Assembly (NCBI GenBank): GCA_027257055.1
Contig: JAPVLO010000059.1
Coordinates: 2,852,001-2,916,000 of the forward strand
Length of the DNA: 64,000 nucleotides
Direction of reading: 5' to 3'
Origin: Cephalopachus bancanus
Lineage: Eukaryota > Chordata > Mammalia > Primates > Tarsiidae
In this document: positions 47,473 to 59,005 of the stretch, piece after piece
How the letters are laid out: each line of letters opens with the position of its first letter
How positions within the stretch are numbered: the stretch's first letter is position 1
Position numbers and translations under genes: made by a program
The notes under the pieces: generated by a model
What the model saw: the letters and a program-made list of their open reading frames with translations, nothing else
What the model was told of the DNA's origin: nothing
Databases searched by the model: none

Positions 47473-48596
47473 TACTTTACTATAGCTGAACAAAGTGTCA
47501 CCCAATACCATAAGGTGCCACAGTAAAGACAACCAATCGGAAGACATGTCTGTGGCTTTTTTCTGGGAAAAAAGCACAGAGGGAAACTCCCTTAAGCTGA
47601 AGCTGTTTCCTCTAAGTAACCTGCTGTTGCAGCTGAGCCCTGTCATCTATGTGTACTTCTCATTTAGCAGGCACATTATGGGCGATCATATCTTCTCCAG
47701 CTGCAAGTAAAGGTGATGGCCTGGCATTGCCCTGTATCCCAGATATGTGACTAATGACTGGGACTGGGACTTCCCGTCTGATGCATGGCCTTCAGAATTA
47801 TATGAACCTGCTCTGAAAAACACACCACTGTCACAGACGTATGGGACAGATTAAGCTCCAGATGGAAGAATATCAATGTCAATCAGTCACTGTTCTTACA
47901 GCCTGGTTGGCTTTTCATCTAAGCAACAACAGAGGATGACTCCATAGCACTCAGTTCCTTTGTTCAATTAAATCTTAGGATTGGAGGTCAAGTTATCCTG
48001 GTTTCCTAAGCATTATCTACCAAATGTTTGTTTTTGCCTCGCTCCTACTAATTCATTCATAGTAGGTTCTTTTGGTAGCATTCATCTTTGAACATGACTT
48101 TCCATTTTCAAAAGACTATTTCACTATTCTGCAGAATATTCCAGCTTTTCAATGAACTATACATTATTGTCACATCAGCTGTCCCATAAAGAGATTAAAT
48201 CTGGATCAAATACAGGACTTGTTGTCAGGAGAGAACAGATAACGTAAAGAATTAGAGGACTAGCTGGGAAGAAGAGTGAGATGACTGAAGATTATGAAAC
48301 ATTTAGAAAGCTATTGAACACCTTCCCTTTTTTTTCCTTCCTTTGAGTCTCTGGACCTGCTAGTTTCAGCTGGTCCAGTTGTGATATATGGTTAATTCAA
48401 GGCTGTTGACTTTGTGCCTCAGTTACAAGCAAGGCCCTCTGTGTTTTCCATCTTCCTCTACTCAATCACTTGTCTCCTCTCAAAGCTTCACTTTTAAAAT
48501 ATACACATGTTATTTCATATCAAAGGAATATCACGGCATTCCATAATTTCCTCATTCATTTCAGTTATTTCTGCATTTTTGCTATAAACTTGCACT
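47473..48596. other. Unannotated interval
   Basis: Nothing recognised. Base composition is closer to even than in neighbouring regions. Confidence 0.5.
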
Positions 48597-48800
48597 AATA
48601 ATAACCATAGCAGCTAATATTTTTCAAGATGTTATACATATAGTACTCTTGTTTAATCTTCGCAATGACCTTACAGGGGAGATATAATTATTATCTTCTT
48701 TACAGATGGAATAGCCAAAGCTTAGAGAAGTCCATGAACTTGCCTCAACATATAGCTTGCCAATGAGGCTGGCAGGATTTGAGAACAGGCAACCTGGCTC
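48597..48800 (-). repeat. MIR SINE, reverse orientation
   Basis: 'agctaatatttttcaagatg', 'tgtttaatcttcgcaatgacc', 'attattatcttctttacag' and 'aagcttagagaagtccatg' with 'gaacttgcctcaac' follow the MIR reverse complement. Confidence 0.75.
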
Positions 48801-48949
48801 TAGCTTTGTTCATACCTTCCACATGACACAGTCCCTCAGAAGTATTATGACTTCCTAGGCTTCCATTCCAAACTCTCAAGTATAAAATATTAATTATAGG
48901 ATATATATTATTGTAAGCCATGTATTAAAGTATATAAATTAAAGATTAA

Positions 48950-49430
48950 ATTTTGTCTCCTCTTCTTCCTCACATCCTTCTACCCTCATGCTCATATGAT
49001 TGCATTGCCCAAGAGAACCAATTCTAATAATTTGGCATGTATCTGTTTTTATACACAGACATGTTTATATGTATATAGAATACATACAGTTCTGCCACAT
49101 GCATGACATATTTTATGCCAATTCATAGAGATTTACACTATGTTCAGTAATGGCTACAGAGTAATTTCAATGTACAGACACATGATATTATATTGAACTT
49201 TATTTACTTGGTCAAGTATATGTAGAAAGTATGATATTAGACATTTCAAAGAATTTCTATGCCAAGACATTTCAAACTATGATTGACAGTTCCAAACAGC
49301 CCATTCCAAGTTTACTATTTTTATTTATATCCACAACAGGGTACATGTACCTATAACCTGCCATAGTGACAATTATCCCAAACAAATGATTTTTTTATTT
49401 AATTATTTAAAAAATGGGGTTATAATGAGT
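48950..49430 (-). repeat. L1M-like fragment (tentative)
   Basis: 'gagaaccaattctaataattt', 'ggcatgtatctgtttttatac', 'cagttctgccacatgcatg' and later 'gtaatggctacagagta' resemble an old L1 3' region in reverse. Positions 49044-49110 recur at 50515-50581. Confidence 0.4.
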
Positions 49431-50514
49431 TTCCTAAGAGTCCCTTTGGAATTCCTGATTTACTAGGATCTACTTAATCAGCCTTGAGAATGAAATAAAG
49501 CAACCACCCGACCTCAAAATATCCTTTTGCCTCTCCCAAACAATTCTTCTAATCTGACCTCATTTGTATGGTGACCTCTAAGTTTGTCCAGGTTGAATCT
49601 CAGATCAATGGATCTCATGGAACCTAGACCAAAAAATAAGAATGGAATAAGAATACTTTTTGGTAGGAAACTTATGACTCTCCAAGGCCACTAGAGACAC
49701 CGAGAATTGTCTCCCATATTCCCAGGCATAAACTAAAATAACCACTGCTTTTTGACATTATAAATGCAGAATGTGCTCCAGCTGAATAGAAATGAGCAAA
49801 TCTTGAGCACAGAACTGAATTTCTGGGAGGTGTATTGGCTACCTGGAGGCATGAATTAGGTGGATCTGATCCTATCTTGAAAGGAGTAGAAAAAAATTCC
49901 AGGTGATTACTATTCTTCAAACTCGGTCACTCAGGGGACCCTTTCTATCTCCACAGGATAGGGAGTTGCTATTCATGAGCTCCATTCAATAAAAATGCTA
50001 TGCTTTGCATCTCAAAGTGGCATCAGGAAGGACTAACTGATATTAACTCAGACTCAGAGAGAGGTCATCATTTTCTTCTCCGTCAAGATCAGTTTTAGGT
50101 AAACCATGCATTAATTTTCAAGTCAACAGCAGGGCGTAGGTTCCACTACTAAGTTTATAGATGTGAATATGAAGCTTCAAGTTGATAAGTGATATCGCCA
50201 GGGCACAAATCACTTCTGTATTATGTCAAAAACCATACTCTTGAACCCATTACACTATACTCCATTCCACAGGCAAAATACATATAGAACAAAGAATCCC
50301 AAACATGGGAAGGACGAAAGAGAATGGTGGCAGTAGTTGATATATTGGAGCATAATGGACCAGTCTGATTATAAGTTTCCTGTTTTATAATATCTGCACG
50401 TAACCAAAAAGGCTTTCAGACCAAGGTTCATAAACACACATGTCTATGGGGGTCAGGAAGGTAACATATATGAGTAAAGAGGGCCAAGTACATGATAAAA
50501 GGAGTGGTAAAGAA
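49431..50514. other. Unannotated interval
   Basis: Nothing recognised. Confidence 0.5.
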
Positions 50515-50581
50515 TGTTTTTATACACAGACATGCTTATATGTATACAGAATACATACAGTTCTGCTGCATGCATGACATA
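50515..50581 (+). repeat. 67-bp duplicate of 49044-49110
   Basis: Same orientation, 1,471 bp downstream. There are four differences, all transitions: 49064 T/C, 49076 T/C, 49096 C/T and 49097 A/G. Flanking sequence is unrelated. The copied block contains 'ttttatacacagacatg' and 'cagttctgc'. Confidence 0.92.
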
Positions 50582-50879
50582 CTGAAACTCATGCCCCATC
50601 TGAAGAAGGCAATCCCTTGAGCTAAATATTCCCATGTGTGCATGCAGCTCAAATGTTGCCAAAGCAATGGATTTTTTCAAGAAGTGAGAAATTGAATTTT
50701 TAATGCAAAATGTTTCTATTTCTAAATTCTAGTTTCAATGTTTTAAAAACAGTTTGGGAGTGAATTTGTAACTTCGGACCTCCACACATAAGCAGCATTG
50801 TAAGGTGCTTTCCTAGCAGCTATCTTTTCTTCATCCTTGCTAACACATCCTGACTTTTCTCGGGTATCTGGAAAGTGGT
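50582..50879. other. Unannotated interval
   Basis: Nothing recognised. Confidence 0.5.
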
Positions 50880-51260
50880 AATGTGCTCAGGGAAGGCAGG
50901 CCCTGCCCCCAACATTAGGAGCTAAAATGTGATTGGCCTCACCTAGTGAGGGTAACTGAATTCTCCTTTGCCACCGACAGGTCTGAGAGGGAATACACAT
51001 GTGACCCAGTTCTAATCAAAGAGAAATAAGAAGAGATCTACTACGAGATTTTAAAGAAAGATTTTCTTTCCTCACAAAGAGCGAGAGGCCTACCACTAGG
51101 AAGCCCTTTTTGCCTCCTTCCCTCCTATCCTATGTTGAATGCTAATCTGAGACACTGTGGTATTGAAAGCTCCAGCAGCCCTTTTGTGAGCATGAGGTAA
51201 CAAGCCTGAAAATGCAGGCCAACTGGGGGAATGGAAGGGATTTGGGTCCTTGTTAAACAG
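50880..51260 (+). repeat. Ancient mammalian repeat (unnamed)
   Basis: 'acacatgtgacccagttctaa', 'aaagaaagattttctttcctc', 'gctccagcagcccttttgtg' and 'agcatgaggtaacaagcctg' together resemble a recurrent mammalian repeat whose family I cannot name. Confidence 0.4.
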
Positions 51261-52108
51261 CTAAATCAACCCTAAGACTACTTAGTTCAAGGCTTTCTAT
51301 ACATAAAACAGTAAAAACAGTAAATGTCCTTCTGTTTTAGGACACTATTAGTTGGGTTTTCCATTACTCAGTACTGAATACATTCCAATAAAAGATCTCT
51401 CTTTCAACCTCACTGCAGAGATCTAGCCTTTTGTTTACAGCACCCTTAATGCAGGAAAACTTCAAGTTTATGAAGTTAGAGTCTGCAACTAGATGTGAGA
51501 TAAGGCTCTGCCACTTGAGAACGCCCACACTCTGCTTCAAAAATTTAAATTATGCTGTTAGCTTTTCAAGATGGATGAAATCCTTTACAGGATCATATAG
51601 CAAGGACTAAACTGCTCTCACAGTTGCCTGGCAACTGTATATATGCTACCTAGAGTCAAAAATTCATGACCCCTAACTCCCCAAAGGGGGGTCTTTATCC
51701 ACAGATGATATGCATGTGCCCAAGTCTGACACTTTCTATCCAGAAAAGGTCATAGTGTACATCTGGGCTATCCAACAATCCCAAGCTCATTATACTGCCA
51801 ACTTATATCATTCTTGATCACATCATAAATTGTGGTTTCTGCATGCAAAGCCAAATGACAGAGTGAAGACTGTCCTGGGGCATAATTCCCTGTCCTTTGG
51901 CCTGTCTCATTATATAGACTGATTGGGTACCATCCAGGCAAAGGAAAAAACATGTGAAGGTTCCTATTAGCCTGAAGAATCACTGTCAGGTGAACAGAGT
52001 TTTTGTAAACATCTTCTAACACTCAAGGAAAGTTTGAGTCTTCACAGTGAATGATGTGATCAACTTTAATAATGCCTCAAGGGGTTTCTATCTCTAGAGT
52101 CATTTTAA
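51261..52108. other. Unannotated interval
   Basis: Nothing recognised. Confidence 0.5.
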
Positions 52109-52135
52109 ACACACACACACACACACACACACACA
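52109..52135. repeat. (AC)n microsatellite
   Basis: Thirteen uninterrupted AC units. Confidence 0.97.
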
Positions 52136-52732
52136 GAGGCTACAATGTGCTCACCATTCTATTAGAAAGGAAATCTCAAAATGCAAATATAAACAATGTG
52201 CCCACACTTACATTTCATAATGATTCAAGTGTTTTGTTTCTGCAAGTGAATTTTCAAATACTTTAAATTCATAGAACCGTGGTATGTAAAAACCAAGAGC
52301 AAATCTGAGATCAAGAAGTTCAATCCAAGAGAGCTCCTTAGGGGTAAAAACAGAAACTAAGATGCTTGACTTCCAGTCTACTGCCCTTCCCCAAAACGAA
52401 TATGCTTGTCCCTTGTGCAATCAATCCTTAATCACAGTGATGGTAAAGGTCAGGGACAATTTATTTCCAACTTGACAATAAACTAAAATCATTATGTAGA
52501 CATTAGTTGCTGTGTTTGTCAGAAACACATGACAGTTTCATATTTTTTTAATCCAAAAAATTAACAATATCTTAAACACACAAGCTTTTATTATTTCATT
52601 TAACAACTTTGGAGGTCAGCAATACAGGGTGGAATGGAAGTTCTACAAATTCATCACAGACCAAGATGCCTTCTAGCTTACCACTTTTCCAATCTCAGAG
52701 AATGGTTTGTTTGTTTGCTGTTGTTCTTTTTT
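52136..52732. other. Unannotated interval
   Basis: Nothing recognised. Confidence 0.5.
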
Positions 52733-53065
52733 AAATAAACAACAAATTTATTAGTTCACAGTTCTGGAGGCTGAGAGACCCAAGATGGAGGGGCCAGGCC
52801 ACGTTTGGTGAGGGCCTTCTTATTGTCTCACACATGGAAGAAGGCATCACACGCTGAGAAAGAATACACAAGAAAGAACTCATTTTTATAACAAACCCAC
52901 TATCATGATACCTAGCCTAACCCCAAAATAGCAACATGAATCCATTTATGAGGGGAGAGTCATCATGACCTAATCACCTCTTAAAGGTCCTACTTCTCAA
53001 CACTGTTACATTGGGGATTAAGTTTCCAACAGATGAACTTTGGAAGACACATTCAAACCATAGCA
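52733..53065 (-). mobile_element. MaLR LTR (MST family), 3'-truncated
   Basis: Read in reverse it starts 'tgctatggtttgaatgtgtc' at 53065 and carries 'aacttaatccccaatgtaac', the 'ggtcatgatgac' region and 'tctgttgtttatttaaa'-like end. It belongs to the same family as the LTR at 30570. The far end is missing. Confidence 0.85.
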
Positions 53066-53671
53066 TTTGCCTTCCTTAACATAGTCAAAAGAAACTAATG
53101 AACAATATGTTTGCATCCCAGTCAACAACAAAGATGAAGCCCTGATAGCTTATCTCTTTAAGAATTCTCCTAGTTTGGGTACCATTGAAAGCAGAGCCTG
53201 AGATAAGGACCAAGGGCATGGGTTTGGGTAGCTTATTTGGAAAGTGATCTCAGAAAACTGGAGTGAGTGAGGGGGAAAGTAAGAACTGAAGGAAAAGGGG
53301 AACAGTCCATACAACATGTGTTATCCATGCCTTGGGGACCATATGAGGAGCTATGTAGAATGTACCTCACAACTGTCTACCTACTGATGGAAAGCTGAGG
53401 CAATCTACCAACTCCTGTCTCCATTGGTTGCGCACTGCCCCTGGTGGTGCTACTCCCTGACTATGCCTGTGCAGAGGCTGGGAAACCTTCTTCAGCTTCA
53501 AAGTAAGGCCTACACCAGAAGAGTAAACACGGCAGAACTTGAGAGCACTGGCAGCACATTGCAGTGCCTGCCATAGCTACACTGAAATTAGGTGGAGATG
53601 TGGCATGGTGCACCTGCTACAAGAATATGTCCAGAAAGTTGATTATAAGGCTTCTTATTATATCTATATGT
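53066..53671. other. Unclassified, partly repeat-like segment
   Basis: The part from 53169 ('accattgaaagcagagcctg', 'gaaagtgatctcagaaaac') has the texture of an old LTR or L1M 3' region. No family assigned. Confidence 0.3.
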
Positions 53672-54260
53672 CATGAGTCCCCAAGATGATCCTTAGATTC
53701 AATGATTCACTAAAAAGACTCCCAGAACCCCAAAAAGTTATTTGCTCAGAGTTATGGATTCTTAGAGAGAAAGAACACAGATTAAAATCACCAAAGGAAA
53801 AAGGTAAGAATGCAGGAGAAAACAAACACAAGGCTTACAGCTGTCCTCTACCAGTAAAGTTACACAGATAGTTCTTAGATTGCCCAGCAACTATGTACAA
53901 CAGCATGTAAAAAGTATTGCCAACCTGAGACGCTCACCTGAGCCTTAGTGTCCATGATTTTTATTGGGAGTCAGCCCCATAGACATGAAATGCCCACATG
54001 ATGGACCTTAATGACCTAGTCTACAAGCTCTCCAGAGGTCAAATTGATACAGCACGATCCAGAACTTCAGGTGGACAAAAACAGCATTGAACATAAATCA
54101 CATTGTATCAACTATCTGGTAAGGCCCAGAGTCTCAGGTATACAAAAACATTTTAATCAGGATTTTCCAAAAGCTCAGAGGTTATCTCTCAGGAGATGGT
54201 GAAGGGCTAGTCTTTTCTTTGGAGTATACAGAATTTTAATATCCCACACCCTCTGAGTTA
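53672..54260 (-). mobile_element. Old ERV-type LTR, probably ERVL class
   Basis: 'aaaaagactcccagaacccc', 'gattaaaatcaccaaaggaaa', 'cttacagctgtcctctacc', 'cgctcacctgagccttagtg' and 'tccatgatttttattggg' appear in the order of an endogenous retroviral LTR read in reverse. Non-coding. The family name is uncertain. Confidence 0.6.
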
Positions 54261-54390
54261 ACCTTTTGCTACACAGTCTGTTTATCCAGAACTTAGTCAA
54301 ATGACCATAACTACCTGCAACAAATGTAGAAAATGCAGTCTTTGCTCTAGGCATCTGTGTATCTACTTAATATCTGGGAATTCTATTATT

Positions 54391-54529
54391 GTATAACAGT
54401 GGTTCTCAAAGTTTAGCACATCCAAATCACCTAGAGAACTCTTTAAAAGAGACTGCAAGACCTCATCTTCAGAGTTTCTGATTCAGTAGGTCTAGAATGA
54501 GACCTGAGAATTTGCATTTCAGTAAGTTC
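54391..54529 (+). mobile_element. MER5A hAT-Charlie relic, left part
   Basis: It starts 'cagtggttctcaaagtttag' and contains 'tccaaatcacctagagaac', 'agtttctgattcagtagg' and 'gaatttgcatttcagtaag'. The match breaks at 54530 and resumes at 55135. Confidence 0.85.
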
Positions 54530-55134
54530 CCAAGTGTATTAATTTCCTGATACTGCCAGAACAAATTTCTACAAACTTAGGGGTTAAAACAACACAAATT
54601 AATTATCTTATTATTCTGTAGGCCAAAAGTCAGACACAGGTCTTACCAGGTTAAAATCAAAGTGTGAGTAAATTCCTTTCTAGAGACTCTAAGGAAGAAT
54701 CTGTTCCTTTGCCCATTCAGGTTGTTAGCAGAATGTAGTTCTGAGGTCCTTGTTTTCTTATTACCTGTCAGTGGAAGGTCATTCTCAACTTATAAAGGCC
54801 ATCCACATTTCTTGGCTTGCTGACTTCCCCCCCCACCAAGTCAGCAATAAAGGGTTGGGTTCTTTTCTTACTTTGAATCTTGCCTACCTCTTCTATTATC
54901 AAACGTTTCTGATTGCAGACTCAAGAGGTTCTCTGATTTTAAGTGCTTATGTAATTAGTTTGGGCCCAACCAGATAACTAGAATAATCTCCTCCCCCACC
55001 CCCTCATGGTCCACACTCTTAGTTACATATGCAAAGTCTCTTTTGTCAGGTAAGATAACATATTCACAGGTTCTGAGGATTAGTATGTACATGACATCTT
55101 TGGTAAAGAGGATGCATAATTCTGCCTACCATAC
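54530..55134. mobile_element. 605-bp L1M-type insertion inside MER5A
   Basis: The direct repeat 'cagtaagttc' at 54520-54529 and 55135-55144 marks its ends. The interior 'attaatttcctgatactgcc', 'ttaaaacaacacaaatta', 'ttgtcaggtaagataacat', 'attcacaggttctgaggatta' and 'ttctgcctaccata' matches a common mammalian repeat (L1M 3' end type). Its length and target duplication fit a truncated LINE insertion. Confidence 0.75.
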
Positions 55135-55190
55135 CAGTAAGTTCAGTCTGATGCTGCTAATTCAGGGACCACACTTTGAAAATCAAAAGT
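55135..55190 (+). mobile_element. MER5A hAT-Charlie relic, right part
   Basis: 'agttcagtctgatgctgcta' followed by 'gggaccacactttgaaaatc' completes the MER5A interrupted at 54529. Confidence 0.85.
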
Positions 55191-55590
55191 ATAGAAAATG
55201 GGAGAACTACTAGGCTCTTCCACAGTGCAGTTTTTTTACATTATCTGAAAGAGTCAATAAAAGCTTGTAACAGATTGACTGCAGGTTTACCTCTTCATTG
55301 GGTCCCATGCCTACTCAAAAAGTTATCAGAAAAGAAACAGAACTGGGGACCAAAGAACAGAGAAACAAAGAATCAAATCATTCCCTGACCAGATAATCAG
55401 CTCTTACATAACCTAGACATTTCTCAGAACATATTTAGTAAAATTCTCAACTGAGAGAGAGAAAATAAAGAGGAAGAAAGAATACAAGCCAATCCTGGAT
55501 CAAAATTAATAGGGAATTTCACTAAAATTCAACAAGTTTTTCCTTTTTTTTAATGGCAAGACTTCTCAGTGCCTTTAAAATACCAGAGTA

Positions 55591-55871
55591 AGCCGGGCTC
55601 AGTAGCTCAGCCTGTAATCCCGCACCTTGGGAGGCTGAGGTGAGTGAATTGCCTGAGCCCGCGGGTTCAAGACCCGCCTGGGCAACTTGGCAAGACCTCA
55701 TCTCTGCAATAAATCAAAAATCAGCCGGGCGTGGTAGCGCGCACCTGTAGTTCCGACTACTTGGAAGCCTGAGGCAGAAAGATCGCCGGAGCCCAGCAGG
55801 TCGAGGCTGCGGTGGCCGGGAGCTGCCACTGCACTCCAGTCTGGGCGACAGAGTGAGACTCCAACTCAAAA
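55591..55871 (+). mobile_element. Alu SINE, strepsirrhine type, two-T subtype
   Basis: Forward dimer with 'cgcaccttgggagg' and 'caataaatcaaaaatcagcc' (one A fewer than the three-T copies). The target duplication 'aaaataccagagta' at 55577-55590 and 55930-55943 is perfect and lies outside the microsatellite, so the repeat derives from the Alu tail. Confidence 0.96.
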
Positions 55872-55929
55872 AATAACATAACATAACATAACATAACATA
55901 ACATAACATAACATAACATAACATAACAT
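55872..55929. repeat. (ATAAC)n microsatellite grown from an Alu tail
   Basis: About eleven uninterrupted 5-bp units directly follow 'ccaactcaaaaa', the end of the Alu, and precede the downstream target duplication. Confidence 0.97.
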
Positions 55930-56109
55930 AAAATACCAGAGTATGCTGTGAATCTCCAAGAAAGAGAACAAAGTTTCTGAAAACTATCTATACATGGACT
56001 ATTTTTTTCATGGCACATGCCATGGAATTGGGTTGCCTGGAAAACACAGTAGCAAAGGTTGCCCCACAAGGTGAAAGGTGGTAACTCAATGCACCTTCAC
56101 TTTCTAAGT

Positions 56110-56290
56110 TGGTATATCTCAATTTTCACTGCATGTTGGAATCATGTCAGGTGCTGTACTAAACACTGATGTCTAGGTCACAAACCCCAGTGATTCAGAT
56201 GTAATTGGTCTGGGCATGTCATGGGCATTGTGCTTTTTCCTCCACATTCCCCAGGCGATTCTAATGTACAGTCATGATTAAGGACTATTA
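56110..56290 (+). mobile_element. hAT-Charlie relic (MER5-like)
   Basis: 'ttcactgcatgttggaatcat', 'gtgattcagatgtaattgg', 'tctgggcatgtcatgggcatt' and 'ccccaggcgattctaatgtac' fit the MER5 group, in which the ends pair around '...attctaatgtgcag'. Confidence 0.55.
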
Positions 56291-56519
56291 CTATAGGTGA
56301 TGACCCTGTTTTCCTGAGACTTTTAGAGTGTGCTGTTACTAACCAGAATGAGAAAACGTGATATTGTACTCTGTATTTTAATTCCTGCCCAACAAAATTA
56401 AGGGAGTGATTTCAAGGACTGAAAGAGAAGAGATGGTATAGAGTAGCAGGGGATACTAAGTAACCAATTACACACTCAAGAATGTCATCCTTTTTTGCAT
56501 GACTTCATACTCTTTATAT

Positions 56520-57130
56520 CCCCAGGATATAAAGGTAGACCCACAAAACCAGAATTTATTTATTAAAAAATTATGTATATAAAAAAAGTATGTATGTATT
56601 CTTACATGTTTAAACTTCAGTCACCTTCAAAGTTACTGTCCACTTGATACAATACACCTATTGAGATGCTTTTTCTAGTGCTCAAAATGACTTTTGAACT
56701 CATTAATTTTGAAGCCTTTTAATGCTTCTGCCATTTTTGTTTGTTTGTTTCGCCTCTTCCACATTGGCAAAATATTTCCCTGTGAGGACTTTTCTCATCT
56801 GAGGAAGCAAAAAAAAAATATTTCTTGGAACAAGATGGGTGAATAAGGAGGGTGGGACATGGAGGCCATGCCATTTTGGGTCAAAAACTGCTAAACACTC
56901 AGCATGGTTTGGACAGGTGTGCTCATAAATCACCCATGATGAAATGGGCAAACACGTCAAATCTCCAAAAAAAATTTACTAAAGCCAAACAAAACCTCTC
57001 ACAACAATGGTAGCTGGTACACTGATGCTGATGGGTTCCTAGAACACTTACCTAGCGGGAGAAGCCTATACTACAAAAGGGGCCTGCCCCCTAAAAAATA
57101 ATTCTGATTTTTTTGGGGGGGGGTCCCCAC
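56520..57130 (-). mobile_element. Mariner transposon relic (transposase C-terminal region retained)
   Basis: The minus strand encodes a decayed mariner transposase C-terminus. 'cttcagtcaccttcaaagt' (56616 region, read in reverse) corresponds to the FEGD-type end of mariner transposases, and 'gcacacctgtccaaaccatg' to the H-N-A-x-x-H segment. The approximate right end is '...ttttttgggggggggtcccc' near 57111-57127. The left end is not clear. No intact frame. Confidence 0.75.
56703..56960 (-). pseudogene. Mariner transposase, C-terminal relic
   Basis: The 85-residue open stretch aligns by eye to mariner transposase: HTCPNHAECLAVFDPKWHGL in place of the HDNAPAH-x-FL-x-x-x-I-x-x-L part; PPSLFTHLVPRNIFFLL for the family PPYSPDLAPCDFFLF block; then KVLTGKYFANVEEAKQ for the LKGRRFxSxEEI block. 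The third catalytic Asp of the DD34D triad (family 'PCDFFLF') reads Asn (PRNIFFLL), so the enzyme would be inactive even if the frame were whole. Beyond the stop, the downstream sequence still translates to a decayed 'FEH..KKHLNRCI' tail. Confidence 0.8.
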
Positions 57131-58369
57131 ACATATAGCACAGTGCCCCATATATGGCAGAGGTTTAGGAAGTACTGGTAAATGATGAATAATGGACAAA
57201 ATCTCTTCAAAATACAAATGAAGGGAGAATCAAGTTTTAGTCAGACCTAAGTACACACTACCCCAGTCAGATAAATGGATCAGATAAGCAGGATGGGGAA
57301 TCAGCATTTTGATTGGCATGGTACCACACATATATTTGATGTGTGGCTGAATGAATGAATTTTGGCATAAAAAGGCAGGCCTCAGTATGTCAAAGCTTGA
57401 GGTAATAAATGGGTATATACCAGAGGATGGAGCCCAGAGCAAGAAGTGAAGTTCAGAGAGGAGGTATAAATTCAACATCCTATGTCTCCTTCTCCAGTTT
57501 TGCATAAGTCACTGAAAATCTTTGATGTGCCAGTGAAAATGACTCAACAGATTCCTGCTGAAATGGACGGACTTGTTTGAAAATTTGCAAATTTCAGCTG
57601 CCTCTAATTCATCTCTGTCTTCCTAGCCTATTATGATCCAGTGCAATCTCTCCAGCTCTATCCAGGACAATAGAGAAAAGGAATTGTGCACATGAGCCTC
57701 CTGCCTTCTTCTGTTCTTTCTCTTTGTTATCAGCATGATGCGACACAACAATTGCCAATTACCCCTTTCCAGGTCACTGTTTGAGAGCATCTCCCCTTGG
57801 ACTACCTAGGATAGATAGTACCAATTATTTTGTCATGTTATAAGTTTTATGGATATATGCATTCCTAACAAGTGCCCAGTCTTAAGATGGGGTGCAGTCT
57901 CTCATCCAATGCTCTGTCACTTAATTCATGATGCTGTTTATCTTGGCTGCAAGAGAATAAATTATTGGCCTCTTCAGAAAGTCTCATACCACCTTTCCTC
58001 CTCTCCATTATCGTAAAAGTTTAAATTATTTATTTATGAACCAAATAATATATCTGAACATTTTAACAATGCATTAGCATCTGTAGAGGTTTTTTATTTC
58101 AATTTCGGTAGAGATACAAAGTCAAATATCACTTTGGTACAGGTTGTTAGGGTTTTTTCCAATATCTTAAAAGGGGTTCAATTTTTGCCTTGTACAATTA
58201 AAACAAGAAGAATAATGAACTCTAAGCAATCCCCTTGTGAAAACGATAGGTGGGTATTAGCAATAATTTATCTATGGAATGCAAGGCCTTGATATAGAAT
58301 TTTCAAAACTACTCCAAAAGAAAAAAGAAAAGAAAAAGTAATTCCTAGCCAAGAGCAATCAAATCAAAA
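57131..58369. other. Unannotated interval
   Basis: Nothing recognised. The part 57890-58150 is AT-rich and repeat-free. Confidence 0.5.
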
Positions 58370-59005
58370 CACTCTCACATATTGTTGTTGAGAAGGCAGA
58401 CTGTACAGCATATCTGGATTGCAACCTGGCAATATTCTTGGAATGTTCACAGATTTAAAAAGTTCTTTTCCTGATCCATTCTTTAAAGACTGTATCCTGA
58501 TTAAATAATAAAAGATATATCTAAGGATATATAATGCATGAATGTTCATTTACAGTGTTACTTCCCATAAAGAGAAACAAGGAGAAATAAAGGATTCATC
58601 TAATATATTTTGTTATCTATCAAATGGATCACTATCTAGTCATTAAAAATGATGTTCCTGAAAAATTATAGTTTATGGGAAAATGCACAAAAATATACAT
58701 GGTATAAAATTAAGCAGAACAGCAAGAGGTTAAACATTTATGCAGTCTATTTTCAGTATGTTTATAATGTATATCTACATATATTTATATGTTAGCATAC
58801 TATTCTAGATAGAAAGTTATCAAAATATTTTAATGTAATAGTAGGATGTGTATGTGTGTATAAAAAGACAAAGATGAACTATCCCAAAATGTTAATAGTG
58901 CCTATAGCTAGATAGTGGAGTCATAGAGATTTTTTTTTATATTCTTCTATATTTTCTGAATTGCCTCAATGCACATTTTATTTTTACAACCCCAAAATTA
59001 CATTA
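58370..59005 (+). repeat. L1M 3' end
   Basis: 'actatctagtcattaaaaatg', 'atgggaaaatgcacaaaaat', 'atacatggtataaaattaagc', 'caaaatgttaatagtgcc', 'tatagctagatagtggagtc' and 'ttctatattttctgaattgc' follow the 3' region of old L1 elements in order. Confidence 0.65.

Noticed and set aside
52733..54260. A complete endogenous retrovirus between the LTRs at 52.7 and 53.7 kb
   Set aside because: The two LTRs belong to different families, lie only about 600 bp apart and have no gag, pol or env resemblance between them. They are independent solo remnants.
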